Source: Gymnopus androsaceus JB14
Taxonomy: Eukaryota; Basidiomycota; Agaricomycetes; Agaricales; Omphalotaceae
Direction: 5' to 3'
NCBI GenBank assembly: GCA_009733575.1
Contig: ML769398.1
Location: 186,001-250,000 of the forward strand
DNA length: 64,000 nt
Part shown: piece after piece, positions 10,601 through 22,132 of the stretch
How positions within the stretch are numbered: the first letter of the stretch is position 1
Layout of the letters: each line of letters begins with the position of its first letter
Position numbers and translations under genes: made by a program
Notes under the pieces: model-generated
The model's input: the letters and a program-made list of their open reading frames with translations, nothing else
What the model was told of the DNA's origin: nothing
Databases searched by the model: none

Positions 10601-13600
10601 ATCAGTCAGGCTCCAGATAACTACAGAGTCAACTACTCACTTTCCCCGATCTTGCGTAGGCGGGTGTGATGACGTGAGGATAGCGCTCAAACGTTCCAGA
10701 ATGCTGTTTGATGTCAGCGGCTTGAGGTAATCTGGACTATGGCGGACAGTAGGGGATCCCGAGGAAACACCAGGTGGACAGAAGGCCTTTTGCTTTGGGA
10801 AGGCATTAGCAATGGATCTTCATGTTAACAATTTCTCACATACGCAAAGTGTGGACAATGCTCCTACAGCAGCATAGGATAGCATTAAAGTTTCCTCTTG
10901 GAAACTCTCTACAGCAGAAGTCGCGCCTTCAGGCGGAACGCTTGACGCCGCAGCCCGTTTCATGAACAAGAGACGTTGCTTCACGTTCTCTGACTGAGGA
11001 CCAAACTGACACCATTCTTCGCATAGACGGTACAGTGTGAGATGCATGTTTGTCGGGATGAATCGATCAGCTCCCTCAAGAGTGGCGAGGCCTTCGAAAA
11101 GACGCTCGACCGTACCACAAAAGTAGCGCCGAAGACGATGCAGCGTAAAATTCTCGCGCATCTCGGGCGATGTAAGGAAGGTTTGCGTATTCCGGACAAA
11201 CTTGAGGACATTGGCGAGAGCCGCTTGCCTTCCCGCAGACCGTTGGTACTGCAAGAAATGGGCAGTGAGGTAGTAGATTTTTGCCACAGCGGAATGAAGA
11301 CGCTCCTGGCGACGAATACGCTCAAACGCCATCGTGTTGGCTTTAGATCGAGCGTCATCGTGAGGTTGACGAGTAGATAAAAGTCCTTCGGGTGGAGCTG
11401 ACAAGGGGAGACCCATTTTGGATCTGGGATCATCATAGAACTGTCGTCCAGCCAGTAGACTCAAGTCTTCAAGTAGCTGAGGATATGCTTCCGGAGGAAA
11501 AGAGCTGATGCAGAGAACAGCCGCATCGCAAAAAGAATTGTATTCGGAATCGAGGAAGGGGGTGAGGTATCGGAAAAGACCGCGACTCGTAGTCAGACGT
11601 TCACGCTCAAAGCTTGTGTCTGACGGTACTCGAGAGTGCTCGCGAGCGAGCTGCGTTAACACTGGACGTGCAACTTCCGGCGAAGTCGCGGTAGCGCATA
11701 GAATCTTAACCCACATATGCCACTGGTCAATCAATCGCGTGTTCTCTTCAACCAATCTTGGGCCATCATACCCAGTCGGTGAACGACCGACAGGTAATTT
11801 GGAACTGAGACCTGCCAATTGGGTCATGGTGGTATGATAACGGGACGCAGCGGCAACCAATACATCCCTAAACATTGCCAGATTTTGGGCGTTTATGTGC
11901 ATGCAAGACTGCGCAAATCTTGGAAAGACGTGATGCCAGATCTTGGGATCGTGTTCGTTGTTGCTTTCAGCTATCCGAAGCTCAACGTCCGGCTCTTTAC
12001 ACTGCCGCCAATACTCTAGCCTGCTGAGCTCCGCTTTCCCGAGCAACTCGTCGAAACCATCTAAAGGCGGGGCATGTGCCCCTCTACCATGCAGTAGAGC
12101 AACAAAGGACGATGGCGGGGAAGCATCTGTTGGACTGGAGGGCTCTGGCGACAGATGATTCATAAGCGTTCCCAATATCCTCACAGCCTTCACACCCGCA
12201 AGACGAACACTTCGATGTTCGTGTGAAAGCAAGAACATCGCACCAGCCTCAATCTCCAAGCACCGAGGTGTGATTATGTCCTCCTCTTGAGCAAGTTCAT
12301 GAGGAGAATGATGCGTCAATCTTCCGATCCAGCTGTCCACAGCATTCACCCATAGGCCAAGGAGCTGTTGTGATTCAAACAACAAACGAATCCCGGAGCC
12401 CTCTTGAGTTAGTCTCGAGGGGTTGAAGAGGAACTGTGTAAACTGAGAGACGACCGAGAGTGAATGGGATGGATCTGATAGGAAGCGCTTAAGGGCATCA
12501 CGAGCAACTTCCCCAACGAAAGGCTCTACATGAATAACGCCGCGCAGGAGCATGTCGATGGCTTCAGTTACGGGCAACGTCGGATGGAGACATCTCGGCC
12601 ATGACATGAAACAAGTCTGCAAGAGGTTGACTTGGGAGATCAAAGATGTAGGATAAGCTACACTTCCAACCTCGGGGTGCTTACGCACGACAAAGTTATG
12701 TGACTCCTCGTAAGACGGATTCAGACGGGCCAATGTCCACTGTTCATCGAACATCGACATTTGACCGACGCCGTTGCCACATGTAGTAGCGACAATGGCG
12801 AGCACGGAGCCACATCTGTCGAAAAAGTCTTGCATTCCGGGTCTCGATAAGATGGAAGCGGGAAGAACATCCGATGACGATGGGTAATCAGCTAAACAAG
12901 AGGGTTCGAGGAAGTCCACAGTGGATGGCCAACTGGGTGTAGGTGACTCCTTTTCAATTCCATGCAACGACATCAGGATGGCTTGAACAGCTATTGACGT
13001 CCGTTCAGAAGCAAAGATATGAGCGACGCTTCCGCCTTTACTCTGATACGCAGCGTTGATGGAAGCCTCTTGGATCAGTTCAAGACACAAGTCTCGGCCA
13101 TATTCGAAATGTCGCGAGAGGACAAAATGAGTGATGTAAATGAAGGGTTCGAGACGATCCTCGGATGGATAGATCGATGTCCTATTAGGAGGAAGAAGTA
13201 TTTGAGCAGGTTCTCTAATTTCGTCGTGGTGGTTGAAGGGGACTCTTGACAGCGATAGAGGTAGGTCCATATCAGACGCATCATGCCGTTGAGAACGGGT
13301 ATTCGCAGAGATTTTTCCTAGTGCGAATTAGCAATGTTGGTAATAAAACCCATATGACGGGCACTTACTTTCAGTTTGGGAACCACGGATTCAAAACAGG
13401 CAACCCAATGTTTTCGAAAGAAATCTTGCGGAGCAACGCACAGGCTGGTGATCATTAACGGAAAAGCCACATTCCAATATCGGGGTTTGGCTGCCATCTC
13501 TCGAGCTTTGGGATAAATAAGTTCAATGGCCTTACCCCACACTGGGATGTTGGTTTCAGCCTGTGCAGTCTGCAATGATTTTTAAAATTTGGAAAGACTG

Positions 13601-15411
13601 AAATGAAGAGAAACACAAACCTTCCCGATGGGATGGAGAATGTGAATCAATGTCTCCGCAAAAGCCGTTTTGAGTCTGAACCCATGTGCTTGCATGAACG
13701 CTTTCGATAGTGACTCCATAAACTCTGCTCCCTCTTCAAACGCCTCCGATGGCCAAACCTAAAGAAAAACAGCTTGAGAGAAGCTATTAGGGGATTGTTG
13801 ACAAGATATACCTTGATTTGGATATGTCTAATACCATGAACAAGGTTCTCGTATTTCATATCAAGGTCTTTGGGTACTTGTCCTCGGCTAACTGGAGCAA
13901 GTTCCGCCATAAACCGATCCGTTACACTAACAAATCTAAACATCGAAATGTCAGGATGTAGCATGTAAAACCCTGCCACAGGACATACCTGATGTTGGCA
14001 AGATGTCCCAACAGTGCAGAAGAGAGTTCAGCATTAGTCCTATGATTCGTACTCTGCATGAGGAGCTTTAGCTCTGGCTTTTTGAACTGATCAAACGTAA
14101 GCTTCTCCAAAGTATATCCCATATTCTCCCCAATAGCGTCTTTCGAAAGTGTCTTCACCACAGCAATGAGCGCACGGCACATGATGTAGATGGCAGCAAG
14201 ATTTTTGCGTTCGTTCAGCAGGCCAGGTACATCGTGCGTTCGTATAGCACGGGGAGTTCCTGTTGGTGAATGCGACATGTGGTACCGAATGACATCGGAC
14301 CCGACGTTCTCCAGTTGACTTCGCCGCCAGCGCATAATAGAGTCAACGACGGGTTTCGTGTGTTTTTGTGCGATTTGACCAAGAGAAACGAGTGTCTCGT
14401 CGAATTTAGGGTCGACATCGGGGCCCATGTAGTCGGGAAGGAGAGGATCGTGTTCAAGCGTTTGTCGAAGAAAAGTATCAATTTTGGACTCGGCAGTCGA
14501 GGCGAATCGAATGAAGACTGCATGCAATGCATAATCTGAGGGTGTTTTGGGATCCATTACGACTTTATCGTCCTCGACGTCTGGGGTTTCACTCCGCATA
14601 TATGGCACGCGAGGTACTGGTGGAGGAGACGAGGAAATCTGACCATGGCCGTCACTACCATCCGAGGTATGAAATATGGAGCCAGACTGAGAATGGAAAG
14701 ATTTCGCCTGCGAGTGACTCTTTTTGCTGCGACCATATCTGGTATCAACGGAACCAGGAGTGGATGGGCGTCCAAAAGGCGGACTAGTAGTATTAGAGCC
14801 CTTGTAAGTGGCCCCGATAGAAGCACTAGTCAACGAAGACGTAGATCTATTGAAAGGGTTTTTGAAATAGTTCTCGGGCTGAGGAACCGGAGGAGGCTCG
14901 ATGGACTTTCCGCTCTTAAAGGCGTTACGAAAGGACGCAAAAGAGGACTTTTTAGTGAACCCTGTGCTTGCAGTTGTGACTGAGGACTGGGTAGAATGAG
15001 CAAGAGTGCCAAAAGAGGTAGTGGAACGATTGGGGTAATTGGGAAAGCGTGTCGAGCCAGAACCTGCAGACTCGAGCGAGGTTATCGAGTCACCTCTGTT
15101 ATGCGAGCTGAAATAGCTTCTTTCCCCTTTATCTGTGACCGAAGCCAATGGAGTCACTGTTGAAGTCGGAGACTCTGGCGCAGAGATGGTCCCTCCGAAA
15201 TCCCCTGAATTGCCAAACCCTGCGCTCCCAAAGCCTCCAGCACTCCCAAATCCTGAAGAACCAAATCCAAAGGCATTTCCAGCAGATCGACCAAATGGTA
15301 TTGTAGAAGAACCGTACTCCTCCTCGTCGAAATCTAGGAAATAATGAGCAAAATGTACAGAAACCTGTGGAGTCACTCACCAGGAATCGTAATTTGAATC
15401 CCTTCAGACAT
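7697..15411 (-). CDS. Cell morphogenesis protein Mor2/Pag1/Tao3 (Furry family)
   Basis: Very large scaffold of the Furry/Mor2/Tao3 family, which works with the NDR kinase-Mob module (RAM/MOR pathway) in polarised growth and septation. The first exon reads MSEGIQITIP from 15411 and joins DFDEEEYGSSTIPFG after a short intron. A glycine/phenylalanine- and serine-rich disordered region follows. The conserved N-terminal domain starts around YALHAVFIRFASTAESKIDT (near 14530) and continues through short exons at 13.3-14.0 kb. Two long exons (13270-10820 and 10570-7697) carry helical-repeat sequence of Furry type, with short exons between them. The stop is at 7697. Total length is above 2,000 residues, usual for the family. 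No frame break was seen, unlike several other genes here. Confidence 0.9.
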
Positions 15412-15618
15412 TCCGTGCACCTAACAGCCACCAGCGTAGCCCGCTGCCTTCAAGACAAGTATCAGAGCTCACTGGTTTATGGTTGTGTGGAAGTTGAGCA
15501 AAAGACGGTGTAGATTACCAATCACAGCAACTTTTGATTCATAACTTTGGAAACGGTTACTTCAGTATACAATAATATAATACAAGTATTTGCGCAAACG
15601 ACGCGCTTCTCGCGTCCA

Positions 15619-16534
15619 TTAACCTTCCTCCATCGCTCCGTCATCTTCTTCCCTTTCCCCGTTCCACCAAGACACGAGACCAAGTCCTTGCTCCGATACC
15701 GAACACTATACCAAATAATATAAGCATCATGAGCGTGATCAGTCGTGAAAAACTTACAACGATGGTATAAGGAGCTCTTCCAGCTTCCTTGGTAACCGCT
15801 ACACCGTCCAGCCACTTTGGCGGACCTGGCTCATTATCGTAAAATTCATCAGACTCTACTCGAACCCGAATGACTTCTCCCGTCTCGAAATACATGCGTT
15901 CAGCAGTCGGTGTATCCAAAAGCTCGTGAGGTTTGGTAAGTTCGGAATTTGGCAACCAAAAATGCGCTCTCTCGTTTGGATCGCTAAAGCCAATTAGAAC
16001 AGGAGTTGCAGTGCGCAGAAAGTGACTCACAAGCAAGATGGCTGTGGCAAGAAAATAGATGGTACGTATATATCATCGAAAAAGCCCACCGATACTATAC
16101 CAGTTGAGCAGCAAGTTCTGGATATTAGACTGCACGTACTTCGTATAGATTGTTCATCTGAAGACTTGATTTTTCCTAAAACGACTTCGCCAGTAAAAGG
16201 TCTGAAGATGACTATTCTAAAGACAGCTGAGATTAGCTCGACTCGCATCCCAAATGAGGGAACGAATTCAACCGACTTTTGTACCACAGAAAGCCATCTC
16301 CATATCGAACCTTGCCTTCTCCTACCTCTGACAAGTCGAAAACCGATACACAGAGCCCGACATCGTGCAAAATGCGATTTGCATATTTTTTGTTCAGCTC
16401 TGCGATGAGGGCCTGTTCTGGTGGTAACCCAAAGTTGGACGGATGGATTGCGACTGTATCCTGTTTTTTGTTAGCTGCTGAGCCAGGAAAGTAAAAAGAA
16501 TGCGCTTTACTCTGAGGATGGCTAGATTGAACAT
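15619..16534 (-). CDS. RPC25: DNA-directed RNA polymerase III subunit RPC8 (Rpc25)
   Basis: RPB7-like stalk subunit of RNA polymerase III, which pairs with Rpc17 and takes part in initiation at tRNA and 5S genes. ATG at 16534 gives MFNLAILR, then after an intron DTVAIHPSNFGLPPEQA and ELNKKYANRILHDVGLCVSV (RPB7 N-terminal fold). The next exons give GDGFLWYK joined to TVFRIVIFRPFTGEVVLGKI, and ISVGFFDDIYVPSIFLPQPS, the S1/OB-fold part. The C-terminus runs from FDPNERAHFW through YFETGEVIRVRVESDEFYD to APYTIV and a last exon with GLGLVSWWNG. Six or so introns are needed and all junctions have GT-AG borders. It is divergent from the mitochondrial carrier gene with only 126 bp between start codons. 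Confidence 0.92.
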
Positions 16535-16660
16535 CTTGCAGGCTTACATCCACGCGTGTACGCGAAGGAAAAGGTTTGATATTGAAATTTTAACTAACGG
16601 CCCGCAAAGCCGCGAGGATTCTCGGCAAGTCAGTAATTTTTTCCTCTTCTACATACGAGC
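16535..16660. promoter_or_regulatory. Compact divergent promoter, RPC8 / mitochondrial carrier
   Basis: Only 126 bp separate the two start codons, so both promoters must overlap here. No element was recognised with confidence. Confidence 0.55.
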
Positions 16661-17822
16661 ATGTCCCAAGACCAGCAAGCCAGTTCCTCTTCTTCTTCGT
16701 CACGATTCTTGCCTGCAAAATCATGGCAACACTTTGCTGCCGGAGGGTCAGTTCAGAAATTTCACATCTCACGTACCTACTCACTTTCCATTAGACTGGG
16801 AGGGATGTGCGGGGCTATAGTGACCAGCCCATTCGACGTTGTCAAAACCCGCCTACAGTCTGATCTCTTCCGCCAAAAACACAGTACAATCAATGTCGTT
16901 GGAGGAAGTGCTGGATCTGTCGTAGTCGGTGCTCCGCGAGCTCCAAGTAACCTGCTTTACAATTTCGTGGAAACCGGTCACATCCTACGGTGAGGTCGTG
17001 TCTGAATATCCATGCTTTTTTTCCTAATTATCTATTCGCAGAGATATCTACCGGGAAGAATCACCACGCGCTCTTTTTAAAGGTCTTGGTCCCACTCTAG
17101 TTGGCGTCATTCCTGCTCGTTCCATCAATTTCTTCACCTATGGCAATGGAAAGCAGATCATTGCTAACACGTTCAACGATGGAAAAGAAAACAGCTATGT
17201 ACATCTATGTGCAGCTGCAATCGCTGGAATAGCAACAGGTTCAGCTACGAATCCAATTTGGGTAGTCAAGACGCGTCTACAGCTAGAGGCGAGTACACGG
17301 AAATCCGCTACGAATGGCCAACGGTTTGCTGGAAGTAGTTGGATTATGATAAAAAAGATCATGAGAGAGGAAGGGGTACGAGGCTTTTACAAAGGTCTCA
17401 GTGCTAGCTACTTGGGTGTTACCGAGGGGACAATACAGTGGGTGCTGTATGAGCGTCTGAAGAAACTATCCGCTGGGACAGAGGGTCGAGGTGGCATGCA
17501 GCAATGGCTTGGTATGCTGGGAAGTGCTGGAACCGCAAAATGTGTCGCCAGTCTAATAACATATCCTCACGAGGTACTTGCTTGCTTCACATCTCCATCT
17601 CCGATTCTAACCGATTTCCAGGTTATTCGCACGAGACTTCGTCAACCCAGTGTGAATGGCGTTATGAAATACACCGGGCTTTTACAGACATTGCGGCTCG
17701 TGATAGCTGAAGAGGGCGCACGTTCATTATACGGTGGACTCAGTGCCCATCTCATGCGTGTCGTACCAAACGCAGCTGTCATGTACTCCATTTACGAAGG
17801 TGTTCTTTATTGGGGAGCGTGA
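16661..17822 (+). CDS. RIM2: Mitochondrial pyrimidine nucleotide carrier (Rim2/SLC25A33-36 type)
   Basis: Mitochondrial carrier family (SLC25) protein of the inner membrane, most like yeast Rim2, which exchanges pyrimidine nucleotides between cytosol and matrix. Three carrier repeats are visible. Repeat 1 has GAIVTSPFDVVKTRLQSD, repeat 2 has ATGSATNPIWVVKTRLQLE, and repeat 3 has CVASLITYPHEVIRTRLRQ, each matching Px[DE]xx[KR]x[KR] (with PIWVVKTRL in repeat 2, as in Rim2). Each repeat ends in a motif such as ALFKGLGPTLVGVIPARSI or GFYKGLSASYLGV. Introns lie at about 16748-16796, 16990-17040 and 17573-17620. The W in the second signature (PIW) is characteristic of the nucleotide/folate carrier subgroup. 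Length is about 340 residues, usual for the family. Confidence 0.9.
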
Positions 17823-18501
17823 TTGCCATTGCGCTTAGAACATAACTTATGCCTTTCTTCCATACCTTAGACACATCCATCCCCCTTCCATCCTCTACGT
17901 CATGCAAAAGTACTTACAGTACGCTGTTCCCTTCCACGGCCAGTGTCTTCAACCCACCTCATATTTTACATCTATTTCAGCGTCTCGGTTTCCTCTGGTC
18001 AATTGCTTTTGCTGATATACATCAATGTCTGTATTTTTACAATCATTCCATACATATTTACTTTAGGTTCATGTCGATAGGCAACTAGTTACTAGGTATG
18101 GAACACTTATAATGTACATGTTGTCCATGCTTGGTGGGAGTATTAATATTGAGTTTGCGAGTATGAACAAAGTTTGATTGCGTCAAGGTCCTACTTCAAG
18201 TAGGTAGGGTCATAAATGGTACAGAGTCAAAGATATGACGAGTGGATAGAGACGATAGATAGGTAATACATAGGAACTACCACTGGCAGCGCAACAGGGA
18301 AGCTGAAGGACAGTCCGACGACATTAAAGCTACTACTGGAGTAGCTACACGATGAATAGTCATGAAGTGGACGTGAAGAGGGAGAGTTAAAGAATGGAAC
18401 GATAAGAGAGAGACGAAAGTAAAGACAGTAGCGATTGGGAAGTAACTGGTGCAGCGCGAAGCATCATTTGCGATGGGTGGTCTGGGATAAAATCGAGTAC
18501 T
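17823..18501. other. Convergent intergenic region
   Basis: Lies between the 3' ends of the carrier gene and the minus-strand serine-rich gene. It is AT-rich and pyrimidine-rich with no supported coding frame, and probably contains two 3' untranslated regions. Confidence 0.5.
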
Positions 18502-19346
18502 TTATCCGGGTCGGGAGCCATCGAATGGCAGAAGAAACCTTCTTAAAGCGTGCAGCTTCTTGGGACTCTGAGTAGAGCCTGTAAAGTATGGAGCTATCAG
18601 GGTTAGCATACTCAGTACGCATTCTCATCAAGAAAAAAAGGTATGTACCTTTGGGAATGTACACTTCCGGAAGAGGGTCGGGAAGTGAGGATGATGATTC
18701 GAATTCGGATGCTGATGCTTCGTCCAAGTCCGCGTAAATTTCAGGATTAAAGGTCGGCATCTCGATGATAGCATGGGGTTCTTCGATTTCGCAGTGTGGA
18801 GACTGCTCGTCGGTATTCGGATGAAAAGTTATGAGTGGAATAGCTCTCGTATTCCGATGGAGGTACTGATGTGACGCAAAGCCGGGATGGGTCTACAGAT
18901 GCCACAGGAGACGAAGGAGAATCAAAGGAATGAAATCTGAAAGACATTCAACCGCTGCGTCAGAGGAAAAAAAAAGAGTAGTACGAACAGTGGGGACGGA
19001 GGAACAAGAATCGTCAAGTCGGCCTGGTCAAGCCTGCGGCGCCAATTGGTCACATACGAAAACTTTTTCGGTTTATGCTCTCCGTTGTCTCCCTCGAAAT
19101 CATTTTCTGTGCTGTTTCAGGAAGGATTCAGAAGGTAGAAGCAGTGAGATACGGAGAATCCGCTTACCGGCCCCTCAATACCATACAAAATTCATCATAC
19201 GAGCTGTACTCAGGATCTTGATCCTCAGCAACGATAGGATAGTCACGACTAACGTCCAGAGTTTGATGGTGGTCAAAGAAGATGCTGCTATCTCCAGAAG
19301 AGGAGCTAGCATCAGATGTAGAGCAGTGGATTGTAGAAGTGGCCAT
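18502..19346 (-). CDS. Serine-rich orphan protein, multi-exon
   Basis: Exons reconstructed from splice signals. Exon 1 starts MATSTIHCSTSDASSSSGD at 19346 and continues to DEFCMVLRG. Exon 2 (about 19118 down to 18985) reads TENDFEGDNGEHKPKKFSY, then TNWRRRLDQADLTILVPPSP, a conserved-looking block. After an intron, exon 3 starts at the acceptor before THPGFASHQYLHRNTRAIPL and runs through EEPHAIIEMPTFNPEIYADL to LPDPLPEVYIPK. A last exon adds APYFTGSTQSPKKLHALRRF and ends LPFDGSRPG at 18502. The protein is rich in Ser and acidic residues and has no membrane segment. I know no function. The intron between exons 2 and 3 may hide one more small exon. An in-frame ATG at 19424 is an alternative start. 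Confidence 0.5.
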
Positions 19347-20422
19347 CTCTGAGTAATTTCGTTGGTCGTAAATCGTTGTAAGGCGCAAAGAAGAACAAAA
19401 AGAGATAGAGCTTGCAAAAGTCAAAAGCTGAGAGAAATCACTACCAGAGACTCCAGAGGCTCAGTGGAAGAGGTGTTCGAGCTGTTAGCATCTTTTAAAT
19501 ACGCGGAAAGCTAAGACAATAAGGTGGGAGATTTCAAAGAACAAAAAGACAAAGAAACTTTGACAGGTGGCCAGATTGCGTTCCGTGTCTTGGTTTCAAT
19601 AAGATTATTATTCGGATCCATGAGGCCAGCAACCAGTCATGATCAGATGGTGGTTCATTAACAAAGGTCAAAGCGAGCTTTATACTTACAGTAATATCAA
19701 AAATTTGACAATGGCTGTGTAACAATCCGTCGTATACTATTGGCCCCCCTTGAGGCTCGGATCATCTCGCAAACATCGGGACTGTACTGTATGTTCTTTC
19801 GCTGCTGAAAGCGCCATATAATATCTAGGCATGTACACGCTTTTTCTTTGTCTCCCAACATCTTTCACGTCCAAACATGATCTTTATAGGGGCCTGGGCT
19901 TGAGGCTTATTCACGCTGGCAGCTGCTGGCAGCCAGCACGGATAGCTTCATGATCGCAACTGTGACGTCGCGCAGGTACGGGCACAAGTTGAATACTTCA
20001 TGATGGTGGAGGTCGTGGTGAGGTCGTGGAGCTCTTCTATAGATAGCAAGGCCCTAGTTCAAGTTATGGACCTTATGGTTCCTGGTCCAGGCAGTTTTAC
20101 TATATTTTTACTACTGTGCTCAAATTTTTTGTACTCTATCTCAAGTCCCATGGATGATATAGACTCGACCTCCCGAAGCGTGCCAGGCTATGTAGTGCCT
20201 CCGCCGGAGTCCGGGCGCGCTGAAAAGACCGGATCCGGAAAATGGTGACGTACGCACTTTGCTTCCAAGTTCCTGCGCATAGCGTCATCGCTTCAAGGCT
20301 CCACCGACATTTTTCCACTAACCCCACTCCGAGCTTTAAAAGGCTAAAGGAAAGGGAAATCAATCATAGCTCCCTCCATCCGACACTCCCAGCCGAATCC
20401 AAACACTCAAACGAACATCATA
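19347..20422. other. Intergenic region upstream of PalI/Rim9-like gene
   Basis: About 1.1 kb between divergent genes, so it should contain both promoters. A near-palindromic patch rich in GCTGGC/GCCAGC lies around 19915-19938. The small open frames here look like chance. No transposon or RNA gene was recognised. Confidence 0.45.
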
Positions 20423-21166
20423 ATGGCCGCAGGACCAGCACTTCCCGGTCTCTTCCTCGTGTTTGTAGCAATGGTTTTATTAATCTTTGTTTGTGTGAGC
20501 GCACCGACATGGAATGCTATATCCTTCTTGGATGTCCCCGAAGGAACAACCTCAATTCACTTCGGAATTTTGGGCTTTACTGGCTCGCAGGTTCATATCG
20601 GGTATCGCTTCCCAGCTGCATTGGGCCTCGAGTAAGCTTCAATTCTATCAAGTAATGGTTAAATACTCATTCATTCATTCCTTCTCTAGTACAACAACAC
20701 TCAACACCGATGTACTCCACAATTTAACCGAAACTCTGATCCTGTATCCCATTGCTGCAGGCCTAACTGGCCTCGGATTCCTTTTCGGACTATGCGGTGC
20801 CTCATATCATCGTGCAGGGACTGTCCTCATGACCCTCACGACTTCCCTCGCACTCCTAGTGACTCTCGTCGTCTGGGTTCTTGAGATGGCACTATTTGGT
20901 ATTGCCCGTGACCGAATCCGCGACCAAGGCATTAACGCCCAGTTCGGTCAGTAGGGTCCAATTCTTCGGTGATGAGAATGCTTCTAATATATATATTTTT
21001 TTTCAGGCAACGCTAATTGGATTGGTCTCGGTGCACTTGTTGCCTTGGCGCTAGGTAAATTTCTACCCAATTGGTTAATGAATTCATACTGATGTACTTT
21101 TCAGGTGTTTGCGCTGGTGCATGTGGTGTATTCGGTCGCTACAGAAGACCTCAAAACACCTACTAG
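20423..21166 (+). CDS. PalI/Rim9-like (SUR7 superfamily) four-helix membrane protein
   Basis: Plasma-membrane protein of the SUR7/PalI type. PalI/Rim9 helps place the ambient-pH sensor PalH/Rim21, and other family members work at eisosomes. The N-terminus PALPGLFLVFVAMVLLIFVC is the first transmembrane helix. An extracellular loop with SAPTWNAISFLDVP and HFGILGFTGSQVHIGYRF follows. After an intron that restores D-T-T-T-L-N, helices 2 and 3 read LYPIAAGLTGLGFLFGLCG and VLMTLTTSLALLVTLVVWVL. Two short introns precede the fourth helix (IGLGALVALALGVCAGACGV) and a short cytoplasmic tail ending RRPQNTY. The tail is much shorter than in ascomycete PalI, so a pH-sensing role is only a guess. Confidence 0.75.
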
Positions 21167-22132
21167 ATGTGCAGCACGCTAGGGGATAGGCAAATCATGC
21201 CTCTAATGATCTACGACCCTCTGATTTGTTTCTCCTCGATCGACGACATGTCTTTCGAATCGTGTTTGGATTGTGCCCCATGATGCACATCCCATTTATC
21301 CTTTTCTCAGAAAATTCGATTTTCGTAATGTCCCAGCTACAATTCCACTTCATGACTTATAACCACTGTATTTTATTTTGAACACTTTCACTGTTGTTAT
21401 ACTACTAATCATTTGTATTATTTTATCGATCGAGTACAGTACCTACTAAGTAGTCAAATTATGCAATGCTATATCTTCACCACTGATCAGATTTGGTCAG
21501 GTATTCTTATCCATTGGAGAACTATCCTTACTACAGTAAGTAAGGACGAGTCTGCAATAAGAAATTCTTGGGCTACGCAAATCGACCCGAAGTTGATGAC
21601 GTAAGGAGGTCAAAGCGGTCCTTCGCTACCCGCGATCACTAGAAAATTCTCTTCGATACAATGAGCCGATCTGTTCAACGACCAGGACCTCCTCAGACAG
21701 CTGGTTGGGAGCGATTAATCTATGCTCTCACGAATAGTACTTCGAATTCAAGCCTTTAATTTCGGTGACACCTGGCGACATCGAACTGTCACTGCCTCTG
21801 ATCTCTCTTCTTTTCCGTGTTTTGCTTACTCATCCACCTGGCTGTCGAAAGTTCAAGCCTCGCTTACTCATCCAAGGACCAACGCATCGCATTTATTCAA
21901 TGCATTGAGCGGTACAATGAGCCCGCCCTACAAGAATCTGTCTTCGCTTACTCATCCATTTGATTGATCTGTTCGGATTCTAACTTGAACACTTCCGTCC
22001 TTGGTCCGCTCGGTTGATATCCAGAACCTACTGCCCCAGAGACGCCCGTAAAGAAGTATAAAATGACTAGAACTGGACCATCTATCTACATTCCACTACT
22101 ATTTTCTATCTCTTTCAAGACCTACCATAATC
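21167..22132. promoter_or_regulatory. Intergenic region with three copies of GCTTACTCATCCA
   Basis: About 1 kb between two plus-strand genes. The 13-bp word GCTTACTCATCCA occurs exactly at 21824-21836, 21862-21874 and 21946-21958, within 310 bp upstream of the PEBP gene. This pattern fits a transcription-factor site cluster or a degenerate repeat. No coding frame here is supported. Confidence 0.5.

Noticed and set aside
15135..15344. Proline-rich plus-strand frame
   Set aside because: Exact shadow of the Gly/Phe-rich part of the Mor2/Pag1 gene on the minus strand.
20000..20248. Plus-strand frame with a hydrophobic segment before the PalI-like gene
   Set aside because: Lies in the likely promoter, has no family pattern, and no good junction to the downstream gene.
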